Shown piece after piece: positions 42,216 through 50,500 of a stretch of DNA of 64,000 nt. The position numbers and the translations under genes were made by a program. Source of the stretch: Endoryza sp044226045. Lineage in GTDB: Bacteria > Bacteroidota > Bacteroidia > Chitinophagales > Chitinophagaceae. Every line of letters begins with the position of its first letter. Position 1 is the first letter of the stretch. The stretch lies in NCBI GenBank assembly GCA_044226045.1, contig JBGAHR010000019.1:10845-74844 (forward strand), in the 5' to 3' direction. A model generated the notes under the pieces. The model was not told where the DNA came from, did not search any database, and was given only the letters and a program-made list of their open reading frames with translations.

Positions 42216-42504
42216 TAAGTCACCCCATATCTTAAATGCCTCGTCAAACCTGCTGGGTCTTTGTTTTATCGTATTTACTTCGCTGCGGTTTTTGAATCTG
42301 AGAGCTCAAACGATCATAGATGAGCTCGCCGCCGTTGCCACCCTGCTTTTTATGGCCAGTTGCCTGTTTTCTTTCCTGTCACTTCGATCAAAAGACAATC
42401 GCCGGTCTGCCCGTTATGAGCGGATAGCCGATATCGTTTTCCTGGGCGGCCTGTTTTTACTTTTTGGCACCACCATGCTGATATCGCTGAACCTCGTTCA
42501 CTAA
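42202..42504 (+). CDS. small three-helix membrane protein, unknown
   Basis: A 100-residue protein with three hydrophobic stretches (about 15-32, 44-62 and 77-97) separated by short charged loops, including a basic one (RSKDNRRSARYERIAD). I do not recognise a named family. Its start overlaps the end of the DUF1003 gene by 14 bp and corA starts 52 bp after it, so it is probably part of an envelope or ion-homeostasis unit. Confidence 0.7.
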   Translation: MENNDKSPHILNASSNLLGLCFIVFTSLRFLNLRAQTIIDELAAVATLLFMASCLFSFLSLRSKDNRRSARYERIADIVFLGGLFLLFGTTMLISLNLVH

Positions 42505-42555
42505 GCGCCACGGAGGCCTACCCGCTTTTTGACCAATAATTTTTACCTTGCCTGT

Positions 42556-43665
42556 ATGAACGTAAAGCTCAGCCCGGAGAAATACCTGAGATACCTGTAT
42601 CTGCCGAACCTCTTTGGTACGCAACGTACCAAAGAGATTCTGCACGTGAACCCCACTGTCATGAGTGAACGGAAAGAACCCGAGGTGGTGGATATTTTTG
42701 TATACGATTACAATGCCGATTCAATTGAAGAAAAGAAACTGACGAAGATCGAGCAGTGTTTTCCTTTCAGGGACAGCAACCGGATATCCTGGATCAACAT
42801 CGATGGTTTGAGAAAAACAGATGTGGAGGCGCTTTCGAACACGTACTCCATTCACCCGCTGTTAACGGAAGACATCCTGAGTATCGGGCAAAGACCAAAA
42901 ATGGATGAGGTGGAAGGGGTACTGTACTGCCTGCTGAACATGCTTTACTTTAATGATCAGAAAAAAACAGTGGAGACAGAACAGATCAGTATTGTACTGG
43001 GTAAAGATTTCGTCATCACGTTCCAGGAAGACCCCAGCCGGGATGTTTTCAATCCGCTCCGGAGCAAACTCAAAATGCCGAAAAGCCAGATTCGCCAACG
43101 AAGCGCGGACTACCTGCTATACGCGATGCTCGACATGATCGTCGACAACTACTACCTGGTGATGGAAAAACTGGGCGAGCAGATAGAGCTGGTGGAAGAA
43201 GAAGTGGTGAGAAGCAGCAACAAAAAAAGCCTGGCCAAAATCAACCAGCTGAGAAAAGAACTGATCGTGCTAAAAAGAAATATCACACCGGTCCGGGACC
43301 TGCTGAGCAATATCATCCGAAGCGAAAGCAACCTGTTGGATGACCGTACCACCAAATATTTCAAAGACGTGTATGATCATATCGTACAGGCACACGATCT
43401 CAACGATAACTACCGCGATATCATGGTGAGCATGCAGGATCTCTACATCAACAACGTTAACCTGAAGATGAACGAAGTGATGAAGGTAATGGCCATCGTG
43501 ACCTGTCTGCTGGCACCCGCCACCGTGATCGGAGGTATATTCGGCATGAACTTCCAGACCATTCCCTACATACATAACCAATACGGTTTCTGGATAGCCG
43601 TCGGTCTGATGCTCATCATCCCGATATGGATGGTGATGGTGTTCAGAAAACGAGGCTGGTTTTGA
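42556..43665 (+). CDS. corA: CorA family magnesium/cobalt transporter
   Basis: A 369-residue CorA-type channel. The start is placed at 42556 (MNVKLSPEKYLRYLYLP); the frame extends 9 residues upstream through a promoter-like TACCTTGC. The cytoplasmic funnel spans about 1-300, with 'ISWINIDGL', 'HPLLTEDIL' and a long coiled stalk helix ('KINQLRKELIVLKRNITPVRD'). Two C-terminal membrane helices carry the selectivity signature GMNF in 'GGIFGMNFQTIPYI' followed by 'YGFWIAVGLML' and a basic end (FRKRGWF). It imports Mg2+. The stop codon is directly followed by a purine-rich repeat tract. Confidence 0.94.
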   Translation: MNVKLSPEKYLRYLYLPNLFGTQRTKEILHVNPTVMSERKEPEVVDIFVYDYNADSIEEKKLTKIEQCFPFRDSNRISWINIDGLRKTDVEALSNTYSIHPLLTEDILSIGQRPKMDEVEGVLYCLLNMLYFNDQKKTVETEQISIVLGKDFVITFQEDPSRDVFNPLRSKLKMPKSQIRQRSADYLLYAMLDMIVDNYYLVMEKLGEQIELVEEEVVRSSNKKSLAKINQLRKELIVLKRNITPVRDLLSNIIRSESNLLDDRTTKYFKDVYDHIVQAHDLNDNYRDIMVSMQDLYINNVNLKMNEVMKVMAIVTCLLAPATVIGGIFGMNFQTIPYIHNQYGFWIAVGLMLIIPIWMVMVFRKRGWF

Positions 43666-43995
43666 GAGCGGGAGCGAGAGCGAGAGCGGAAAGAGAAACA
43701 GAAAGGGAAACGGAAAGAGAAACGGAAAGAGAAAGGGAAAGAGAAAGAGAAACGGGAACCGCAAACTGCAAACCGTAAACTGCCAACCGCAAAGCTGCAA
43801 ACCGCAAAGCTGCAAACCAACATGAAACGATAAACTTTCGGCGTCCTCCGCCTTCGGCGGACAAGACTCTGAGGAACGTTAAACCATAAACGTGAAACGA
43901 TAAACTCTCGGCGTCCTCCGCCTACGGCGGACAAGACTCGTCTGAGGAACGGAACCGCAAACTGCAAACTGCAAACCGCCAACCATCACCTGCTT
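43666..43995. repeat. intergenic word-repeat mosaic 3 with two 38-bp hairpin units
   Basis: From the corA stop codon the order is GAGCGGGAGCGAGAG (period 6), GGGAAA/GAGAAA steps (period 6), AACTGCAAACCGCAA words (period 7), CGTGAAACGATAAAC, and then two copies of a 34-38-bp unit (43843-43877 and 43913-43950) holding a CCGCC-GGCGG hairpin and ending TCTGAGGAAC. The purine words are the reverse complement of the tract before dnaN. It ends at the exbD stop codon. Confidence 0.9.
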
Positions 43996-44547
43996 TTACA
44001 ATGACACATTAAGTGAGTGAAGCGCTTTCCTGTCGGCTTCTTCCAAATCTACCAGGGCATATATTTGTACGTCATTGATGCGAACCTCATCGAGAATATC
44101 TACACAGTTCTGGTAACTGGAGAGTGAAGAGGGTTTTATAATGAGGATGACATCTGTCGGCTTCTTCCCCATATTAATCATACTGGCTTTTTTCTGACGA
44201 ATCACTTCACCAATCCCATTCTGGACGTTATACCCGGTTATTCCGTAATGGTGAGCGGCAATGGCTTCCTCCAACTGTCCATGAAAATAAAACACCTGAT
44301 TTTGATCGAGCAGAATCATCGTCAGCGTTACACTCTCGGGTGCCTGCGTAACAACATGCGGCGTGTCCGGGGCCGGTGTATGCACTTTCATCACCACGGG
44401 TTTGGAAATATTGGTCGTGAACACAAAGAAAGTGATCAGAAGAAAACCCAGGTCAACCATCGGCGTTAGATCAACACGGGTGGATAATTTTTTACTTCGG
44501 CGCACACCGGCCTTTTGCTCCGAAGAAGCAGTGGTAACTTCAGCCAT
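43996..44547 (-). CDS. exbD: ExbD/TolR family biopolymer transport protein, orphan
   Basis: A 183-residue ExbD/TolR-type protein. The start is at 44547 (MAEVTTASSEQKAGVRR), since the extension upstream is repeat DNA. After a basic cytoplasmic N-terminus comes the diagnostic membrane helix VDLTPMVDLGFLLITFFVFTT (about 26-46) with the proton-carrying Asp in PMVDLGF; the rest is periplasmic and ends with 'NDVQIYALVDLEEADRKAL'. ExbD works with ExbB and TonB to energise outer membrane uptake. No exbB or tonB lies in the window. The gene is enclosed on both sides by the same 38-bp repeat units, which is unusual. Confidence 0.88.
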   Translation of the reverse strand: MAEVTTASSEQKAGVRRSKKLSTRVDLTPMVDLGFLLITFFVFTTNISKPVVMKVHTPAPDTPHVVTQAPESVTLTMILLDQNQVFYFHGQLEEAIAAHHYGITGYNVQNGIGEVIRQKKASMINMGKKPTDVILIIKPSSLSSYQNCVDILDEVRINDVQIYALVDLEEADRKALHSLNVSL

Positions 44548-44990
44548 ATTGTTTGGTTTGAAAATGAGATGCAGAGGAAGGCAACGCAGCAAACCAACAT
44601 GAAACGATAAAGTTTCTCCGGGACGAGTCCTCCGCCATCGGCGGATAAGACTCGTCTGAGGAACTGCAAACTGGAAACAACGTGAAACGATAAACTTTCG
44701 GGGTCCTCCGCCTACGGCGGATAAGACTCGTCTGAGGAACGATAAACCATAAACGTGAAACGATAAACTTTCGGCGTCCTCCGCCTACGGCGGATAACAC
44801 TCGTCTGAGGAACTGCAAACTGGAAACAACGTGAAACGATAAACCTGAAACGCGAAACGCCTTCTGTTATAGGCTCATTCACCAATTGGGAGATTGACTA
44901 ATTTCATCCGTCATCCGTAATTCGTCATCCGTCATCATCATTGGCACATTGACAAATTCACTAATTGGCCAATTGCATCTCCATCCGTCA
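44548..44990. repeat. intergenic word-repeat mosaic 4 with three 38-bp hairpin units
   Basis: Three copies of the CCGCC-GGCGG unit (44627-44664, 44703-44740 and 44776-44813) alternate with CGTGAAACGATAAAC words at spacings of 76 and 73 bp. After 44830 come CATTCACCAATTGG words and CCGTCATCCGTAATTCGTCAT words, the latter running into the 3' end of the DUF3089 gene. All hairpin units have the same orientation as those on the other side of exbD. Confidence 0.9.
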
Positions 44991-46040
44991 TTCGTAATTC
45001 GTCATTGCATTGCCCAATTCACTCTTAAACTTTCGCACTCTGTCTCGCAGGTTTTCCCTGATGCTGGCATAATACAGGTTGATGTCTCCTATATGGTAGT
45101 TTTTGGTGCGCAGGAGGAAACTGCCACGGAACCGTGGTTTTCGCGTCCATAGCACGCCGTTATTAATTTGCGCGTCGGCCACATTCGGTATCAGTTTATT
45201 GAATTTCCTAAGAATGGATCCCTTGTTGTTTTCTCTCCATACCATGGAATCGCCCGTTTGCCAGCTGAGGGGATTGGTTACCCATTCTTTACCCGTTTCT
45301 TTTTTTACAAAGGGGGGAATATAATTGATCCGGTATGTACGCCAGCCGCAGAAACAACCCGTCTGGTTGGGCGTTTCGCATATCGACAAACTGCTGAATT
45401 GTTTTTCCGGAATATACATTCCAACGAGATAAGCCGCTACCAGTTGTTTTTGAAGCGCGGAATTATCAAAGAATTCTTTCAGTAATCGCAATGCATGCGT
45501 GGTACCCTGGCTATGCGAAGCAATGACGACCGGCCGACCCTGGTTGAAATGGGCGAGATAATATATAAACGCATTTTTTACATCTTCATAAGCGGTATCG
45601 AATGCTTGCAGCGCGGTGGAGGTGTCGGTGGTGTAGTAGGATCGAATATGGGCCTGCCGGTATCGTGGCGCGAAAACACGGTATTCATTAAATGCGCTTG
45701 CCTGGAACAGAATGGAATTATAATCCGTCTTGGCATTGATGAGCGCGTCGTTGACCGATGCATTCCAGCCCGGGTCTTCATTGCTGGTATAACTGGTTGG
45801 ATATAGGAAGAACACATCTACCGAAGAATCATAACGGTAATCTGAACGGAGTGGTGCAGGAATACTGTCTGATGGATCCCATTTATAAGGATGCGCTGCC
45901 CAATAATTAAGGTTGGCAAAATCCGGCTGTTCGGATGTATGCTCGTATTGGTAATTTTTCAGATATCGGGTGTAGGTCGGGGAGCAGGCGGCAAATAACA
46001 AATACAGTAAAGTGAGGGAAAGGAGTTGTTTTAAGGTCAT
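44988..46040 (-). CDS. DUF3089 domain lipoprotein (alpha/beta hydrolase-like)
   Basis: A 350-residue lipoprotein with signal MTLKQLLSLTLLYLLFAACSP (lipobox Cys near 19). It matches DUF3089: 'SVDVFFLYPTSY', 'FAPRYRQAHIRSYY', then 'GRPVVIASHSQGTTHALRLL' near residue 173, where the Ser of SHSQG is the expected hydrolase nucleophile, and a late 'INYIPPFV' segment. An esterase-like role in the envelope is plausible, with substrate unknown. The last eight residues (GNAMTNYE) and the stop codon are encoded by a CGTCATTCGTAATTCG word repeat, so the natural C-terminus has been replaced or extended by intergenic repeat DNA. Confidence 0.87.
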   Translation of the reverse strand: MTLKQLLSLTLLYLLFAACSPTYTRYLKNYQYEHTSEQPDFANLNYWAAHPYKWDPSDSIPAPLRSDYRYDSSVDVFFLYPTSYTSNEDPGWNASVNDALINAKTDYNSILFQASAFNEYRVFAPRYRQAHIRSYYTTDTSTALQAFDTAYEDVKNAFIYYLAHFNQGRPVVIASHSQGTTHALRLLKEFFDNSALQKQLVAAYLVGMYIPEKQFSSLSICETPNQTGCFCGWRTYRINYIPPFVKKETGKEWVTNPLSWQTGDSMVWRENNKGSILRKFNKLIPNVADAQINNGVLWTRKPRFRGSFLLRTKNYHIGDINLYYASIRENLRDRVRKFKSELGNAMTNYE

Positions 46041-46346
46041 TTCGGTTTGTTCAGTCTGGGTAATGGTTCAAATTAGCTTAATAATGGAATGCGTCCAAAG
46101 CCAATATGTTCATTAAATGTTATCGTAAGCGGCCCAACCGACTCCCTCTGGTACACGCATCGGCTTCAAAAGCTGGCGACAGGCCAGGAAATTGTTCCCG
46201 GCCGCCCCTGTTTTTGAACCGCTCCTCACAATCGCCCAAAAACTTCTAAATACCCTTTTTCGGCTGAAAGGCCCAACCAGACTGCATTCCAGCCAAAACT
46301 CATTAGCTGGGTATAAAAATTACCTTTAAAAAAATGGTACTATGTG
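46041..46346. other. gene-free region before the PadR promoter
   Basis: This spacer between divergent genes holds no convincing gene or word repeat. It contains scattered GGCCCAAC/CCAACC segments with no clear structure. The PadR promoter and operator lie at its right end. Confidence 0.5.
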
Positions 46347-46378
46347 TTGCATAGTACATAGAAATGCCCTTATCTTTG
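46337..46378 (+). promoter_or_regulatory. PadR-PspC promoter with overlapping inverted repeat operator
   Basis: GTACTATG and CATAGTAC are perfect 8-bp arms around TGTTG (46337-46357). The TTG inside this repeat (46347-46349) and TATCTTTG (46371-46378) form a Bacteroidota promoter with a 21-bp spacer. ATGT and ACAT half-sites within the repeat resemble PadR-family operators. Binding would cover the -33 element, implying repression of its own operon. Confidence 0.7.
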
Positions 46379-46518
46379 TTCAGACAAAGGAAATTAAGCC
46401 GTAGGAAGTGGTCAGATGCCGGAGGATTGAAAGTATAGCCAGATAGTATAGCCAATTAGACCTTATCCAAAGACCCCGGTACCTTACTACTGACTACGGC
46501 TAAAAAAATAGAGAGAAT

Positions 46519-46908
46519 ATGAATATCGAGAACACACAAAGCCAGATGCGCAAAGGAATCCTGGAGTTCTGCATTTTCTCCATCATACGGAGAGGAGAGG
46601 CATACCCCAGTGATATCGTAGAGGAGATGAGGGCGGCTAACCTTCAGATTTTTGAAGGCACCCTATACCCATTGCTCACCAGGTTGAAGAACGCAGATAT
46701 GTTAACGTATCGCTGGGTTGAAAGCAACTCGGGTCCTCCCAGGAAATATTTTTCTCTCACTCCAAAGGGAGAGGCGTTCTACCAGGAATTGCAGGCAACC
46801 TGGAATGAACTGGCCAACGCGGTCAACACGCTCACAAGCAAAAAGGACTCACTAAATACCAGCACTGCAGATTACAATCCAATCAATCCTGAAACACCTT
46901 CCAACTAA
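46519..46908 (+). CDS. PadR family transcriptional regulator
   Basis: A 129-residue winged-helix regulator. Residues about 10-95 are the PadR domain: 'RKGILEFCIFSIIRRGEAY', 'SDIVEEMRAANLQIFEGTLY', 'PLLTRLKNADMLTYRW' and 'GPPRKYFSLTPKGEAFYQE'. The short C-terminus is of the subfamily that occurs with PspC-domain membrane proteins. Such regulators usually repress their operon until an envelope or antimicrobial signal releases them. The gene is 38 bp before the PspC gene. The leader is unusually long (about 135 nt from the predicted start of transcription). Confidence 0.93.
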   Translation: MNIENTQSQMRKGILEFCIFSIIRRGEAYPSDIVEEMRAANLQIFEGTLYPLLTRLKNADMLTYRWVESNSGPPRKYFSLTPKGEAFYQELQATWNELANAVNTLTSKKDSLNTSTADYNPINPETPSN

Positions 46909-46945
46909 AACCCTCCCGTGCTGAACGGGAACAACACCAAATATT

Positions 46946-49240
46946 ATGACAATGAAAAAGGTTATCAATATAAACTTCCAGGGCAGGGTTGTTCCGATCG
47001 AGGAGACTGCTTATGAATTGCTCAAGCAATACATAGATAGTTTGCGGAAGTATTTTGCCAATGAAGAAGGTAAGGATGAGATCATCAATGATATTGAAGG
47101 AAGAATTGCAGAACTTTTTTCCGAAAGATTAAAAAAAGGAACTACCTGTATTACGGATGATGATGTGAATGCAGTGATAGCCAGTATCGGCCGCCCGCAG
47201 GATTTTGATGCGCAGGACGCGGAAATGGGCGGATCAACGGCTTCCTCTTCCTCCTATTCTTCACAGGGTTCGTCTTCAACCGGTGGATACCAGAAATCTG
47301 CTCCCAATTATGCCTATACGACCATGCAGGGCAGACATAGTTTATACCGCAACGAAGACGATAAGATTATTGGCGGTGTGTGCAGTGGTTTGGCCAATTA
47401 TCTGAATATTGATCCCGTGCTGGCCCGTATCGTGTTTGTGATCTTTTTCGGCGCCTTGTTCTGGGTATATATTCTTCTCTGGATCATCGTTCCTTCCAAA
47501 TCAGTGCAGGCCAATATTACCAAGCGCCTGTACAGAAGCGCTGACAATAAAGTATTAGGAGGGGTGGCAGCAGGTCTGGCAGCTTATTTTAATGTGGAAG
47601 TATGGATACCCCGTCTCATATTCGCCTTGCCCCTGATTATCGGAACCGTTTCCATTCCGTTTGGCATGTGGCACGATGGATGGGATCTGTGGCTGGGCCC
47701 TAAAATCTTCACCGGATCAGTAGGAGGTACACTCCTGGTATTATATGTTATCTTATGGATTGCAGTACCTGTAGCCAGCACAGCGGCGGAGAAACTGGAA
47801 ATGCGCGGAGAGAAAGTAGACCTGCACAGCATTCGCGATACCGTAAAAGGTGATATGGAGAACTTCAAATCCAAAGCGCAAAACTGGTGGGCTAATGAAG
47901 CAAAACCCGCCGCGCAGCAATTTGGCGAGAAAGCAAAAGAATTTGGTAAAGCGGCGGATACGGGTGCCCGTCAGTTTGCCTCGGAAGCCGCGCCGGTAGC
48001 CCGAAGAGCCAGTAGCGGAATTGGTAATGTGCTGGGAGTCTTCATCAAGGTAATTGGTTTGATCATTGCCGGAGGCGTAGTGCTGGGATTGCTGGTTGCC
48101 ATGGGCGCTCTTTTCAGTGCAGGTGTTATGGTAATGCCTTTTAAAGATTATATCCTCGAAGGTTCTTTCCAGACTTTCCTTGCCTGGTCTACCCTGCTCT
48201 TCTTCTTTGGAATTCCCCTGCTGGCATTCCTGGTATGGATCATTCGCAAAATTGTAGGTTCCAAAAGAAACCCCGTTATCAGCTATTCATTTGGTGTACT
48301 CTGGATCATTGGTCTCATCAGTCTGATTGCATTGATTGGTGGCATCCAAAGAAATTTCACCGGAGGCGCCCGCATTGAAAGCGATGTAAAAATTCAGCCT
48401 ATCAAAGATAAAATGACTGTTACCGTTTCGGATTCGAGGGTATTGTACTACGGTGGCTGGTGGAGGATCGGTGGAGAAGGAATGCGGGTAACCGAAGACA
48501 GCCTCATTCTGTCAAACGTCAGGCTGAAAGTTATCAAGAGCCCCGATTCGGAGTATCATGTAAACTATGTCAGGTACAGCAATGCGAATACCAATCGCAA
48601 AGCGGAAGAGCTGGCTTCCAGAACGAGCTATAATATTGTACAGGATGGAGACCTTCTTTATCTCAATCGCGGATTTTCCATCCCGCGCGGCGAGAAGTTC
48701 AGAAATCAACATGTACTGGTAAACATACAGGTTCCGGTGGGCAAACGGATACTTATCGATCGCTCCGTTAGCCGTCGTCTGAATCGCTGGTTCTGGATCG
48801 GCGCCGATTATAGCTGGAGAGAGGAAGAATGGGGTGACGGAGAGGATGGTTCTTATGTTAATGGCGACTGGAACAGGGATGTTGAATACATCATGACTCC
48901 CGGCGGCATTAAAAGAATCGACGAACTCGATCCTGATGAATTGAAGAACGGCCGTTACCGGGAAAGAGACAGAAACCGCGATTACAATGACAACGAAGAC
49001 AACAGCGGATCGGCAACAGATACCATCAAACCTGGTAAAAAAGAGGAACCCCGGTTCAGGTATAAACAGGATACCACCAATCAACGTAAAAAGATAAATG
49101 ATTCAGTAAAACCTGCTCCATCGAGCACTGCTTATTCAAAAGATTCAGACGACAGCAACGAAGAAGAGTATAGCCATGAAAAATCTTCTTCCCCCATGCA
49201 GGTGTCAACTTATGTATTAGGCAGACTATTCCACCAATAA
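46946..49240 (+). CDS. PspC domain membrane protein, PadR-operon partner
   Basis: A 764-residue membrane protein. The N-terminal 85 residues resemble a soluble domain that often starts these proteins ('KVININFQGRVVPIEETAYE'). Two PspC domains follow, with 'KIIGGVCSGLANYLNIDPVLARI' near 138 and 'KVLGGVAAGLAAYFNVEVWIPRL' near 205, each with hydrophobic helices. There are more helices near 360-390, 400-425 and 445-465, and the C-terminal 280 residues form an extracytoplasmic beta-rich domain with an acidic, low-complexity tail. PspC proteins sense envelope stress. A second ATG two codons downstream is an alternative start. Strong hairpins follow the stop. Confidence 0.9.
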   Translation: MTMKKVININFQGRVVPIEETAYELLKQYIDSLRKYFANEEGKDEIINDIEGRIAELFSERLKKGTTCITDDDVNAVIASIGRPQDFDAQDAEMGGSTASSSSYSSQGSSSTGGYQKSAPNYAYTTMQGRHSLYRNEDDKIIGGVCSGLANYLNIDPVLARIVFVIFFGALFWVYILLWIIVPSKSVQANITKRLYRSADNKVLGGVAAGLAAYFNVEVWIPRLIFALPLIIGTVSIPFGMWHDGWDLWLGPKIFTGSVGGTLLVLYVILWIAVPVASTAAEKLEMRGEKVDLHSIRDTVKGDMENFKSKAQNWWANEAKPAAQQFGEKAKEFGKAADTGARQFASEAAPVARRASSGIGNVLGVFIKVIGLIIAGGVVLGLLVAMGALFSAGVMVMPFKDYILEGSFQTFLAWSTLLFFFGIPLLAFLVWIIRKIVGSKRNPVISYSFGVLWIIGLISLIALIGGIQRNFTGGARIESDVKIQPIKDKMTVTVSDSRVLYYGGWWRIGGEGMRVTEDSLILSNVRLKVIKSPDSEYHVNYVRYSNANTNRKAEELASRTSYNIVQDGDLLYLNRGFSIPRGEKFRNQHVLVNIQVPVGKRILIDRSVSRRLNRWFWIGADYSWREEEWGDGEDGSYVNGDWNRDVEYIMTPGGIKRIDELDPDELKNGRYRERDRNRDYNDNEDNSGSATDTIKPGKKEEPRFRYKQDTTNQRKKINDSVKPAPSSTAYSKDSDDSNEEEYSHEKSSSPMQVSTYVLGRLFHQ

Positions 49241-49243
49241 ATG

Positions 49244-49277
49244 CCCGCCGCCCGGGCGCCAGGCGCCCAGTGGCGGG
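49244..49277 (+). other. very GC-rich hairpin after the PspC gene
   Basis: GGGCGCC, A, GGCGCCC is a perfect inner stem (49254-49268), enclosed by CCCGCC (49244-49249) and GGCGGG (49272-49277). It starts three bases after the stop codon and is far more GC-rich than its surroundings. It may protect the 3' end of the mRNA or add to termination. Confidence 0.6.
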
Positions 49278-49293
49278 GTTGAAGTTGGAACAA

Positions 49294-49318
49294 AGGGTCC
49301 CCTTTCGGGGACTCTTTT
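49294..49318 (+). terminator. rho-independent terminator of the PadR-PspC operon
   Basis: AGGGTCCCC pairs with GGGGACTCT (one mismatch) around TTTC, followed by TTTAT. It follows the GC-rich hairpin and precedes the methyltransferase gene. Confidence 0.75.
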
Positions 49319-49388
49319 ATTTTCCGCAACGAATGTACTTCTTTCCCGTGTTGTGCAATGAACGAAAGCCTTTATCTTGGCTGCCGAT

Positions 49389-50453
49389 ATGTTGACCAAC
49401 GATCTGGAAATTTTGCAATGCCCCCTGACAAAAGAAAGGCTGATGCCCGCCAGCGACAGTCAACTCGCAACAGCCAACAAATTTGCGGGAACTATTCCCT
49501 TTCAATTTGCAGAAGGCCTGGTGAACCAGTCGGCCACCCTGTTCTACCCGGTATTTAATGGTATCTACTGCCTTCACCCCTCCTACGCGATCGCTCTGGA
49601 GGATCGGGCCTCTTTACCGCCGGCACTGACATTCGACCGTCAAAGAATCTTCAATTACTTCAATGACATCCACTACGAAGCCTTCGATGGACAACAGATA
49701 TATGGCGACGATAAAGACTTCGTTGATTTCAGACCGTTCCTTCTTGAGTATACACAACATGGTTTTTATAATTGCCGGCAGTACATCCCTTCGAAAGGGA
49801 AGTACTATATAGATGCAGCCAGCGGTCCGGTTGCTTACAAGGAATACATAGCGCTCGCCGAAGGATATGAATATAGAGTCTGCCTGGATCTTTCCCTCAA
49901 CGCGTTGATGCAGGCCAAACGAAATTTATCGGCACATCATCAGAAAGCGATTTTTATTTGTTGCGATCTCTGTGCCATCCCGCTAAAACAGGATATCGGA
50001 GAAGCGGTGGTCTGTCAGCACGCGCTGTTTCATATAAAAAAAGAATTGCAAGGCCAGGCATTGAAGGAACTGGAAAGAATAACCCGGCCGGGAGGCAAAA
50101 CAGTCATCGTTTACGACTGGTTTTATCACTCCTGGTTCATGAATATCGCGCTCGGACCATACCAGCTATATAGAATCGTACGACACGTTGCCGGTAAATG
50201 GTATGCGAGATTGTTTCGAAAAGACAAACTGTATTTTTATTCCCATGGCTGGGGCTGGTTCAAACGAAATCATAGCGGGAAGAAAATATCCGTTTACGTT
50301 TGGCGAAGCTTCAATATTCATTTTTCCCGGTTCTATTTGCACCCCGGATTAGGCGGTTCCCGGATCATTCGTACTATCTGGAACTGGGAAAAAAAGTATC
50401 CCCGGTTCATGGGGCGGGCAGGCGAATATCCAATTATTGTGATTGATAAATAA
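49389..50453 (+). CDS. class I SAM-dependent methyltransferase with Trm112-like N-terminus
   Basis: A 354-residue protein. The ATG at 49389 is preferred over the in-frame TTG at 49377, which falls within a promoter-like TATCTTGG. Residues 1-50 look like a degenerate Trm112/zinc-ribbon leader ('LEILQCPLTKERLMP', 'LFYPVFNGIYCLHPSYAI') with only one Cys kept in the first half. The methyltransferase fold follows: 'YYIDAASGPVAYKEYI' (motif I region near 131), 'RVCLDLSLNALMQAKRN', 'ICCDLCAIPLKQ' and 'ELERITRPGGKTVIVY'. The acceptor is unknown. It stands between a terminator and gcvT with its own promoter. Confidence 0.82.
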   Translation: MLTNDLEILQCPLTKERLMPASDSQLATANKFAGTIPFQFAEGLVNQSATLFYPVFNGIYCLHPSYAIALEDRASLPPALTFDRQRIFNYFNDIHYEAFDGQQIYGDDKDFVDFRPFLLEYTQHGFYNCRQYIPSKGKYYIDAASGPVAYKEYIALAEGYEYRVCLDLSLNALMQAKRNLSAHHQKAIFICCDLCAIPLKQDIGEAVVCQHALFHIKKELQGQALKELERITRPGGKTVIVYDWFYHSWFMNIALGPYQLYRIVRHVAGKWYARLFRKDKLYFYSHGWGWFKRNHSGKKISVYVWRSFNIHFSRFYLHPGLGGSRIIRTIWNWEKKYPRFMGRAGEYPIIVIDK

Positions 50454-50467
50454 TGCCCTTACATTTG
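50437..50467 (+). promoter_or_regulatory. gcvT promoter (TTG-N20-TACATTTG)
   Basis: TTG at 50437-50439 and TACATTTG at 50460-50467 form a full Bacteroidota promoter with a 20-bp spacer, 33 bp before the gcvT start. It overlaps the stop codon region of the methyltransferase gene. Confidence 0.65.
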
Positions 50468-50500
50468 CGGACCAAATTGAAACGGTTTTAAAGCTTAAGT

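Noticed and set aside
43270..43815. Minus-strand frame with Phe/Leu/Ser repeats after corA
   Set aside because: It is produced by the purine tract read in reverse and overlaps corA.
43843..44813. CRISPR-like array: 38-bp repeats with 35-38-bp intervals
   Set aside because: The intervals are not unique spacers; they are nearly the same CGTGAAACGATAAAC filler. No cas gene is present and a gene lies in the middle.
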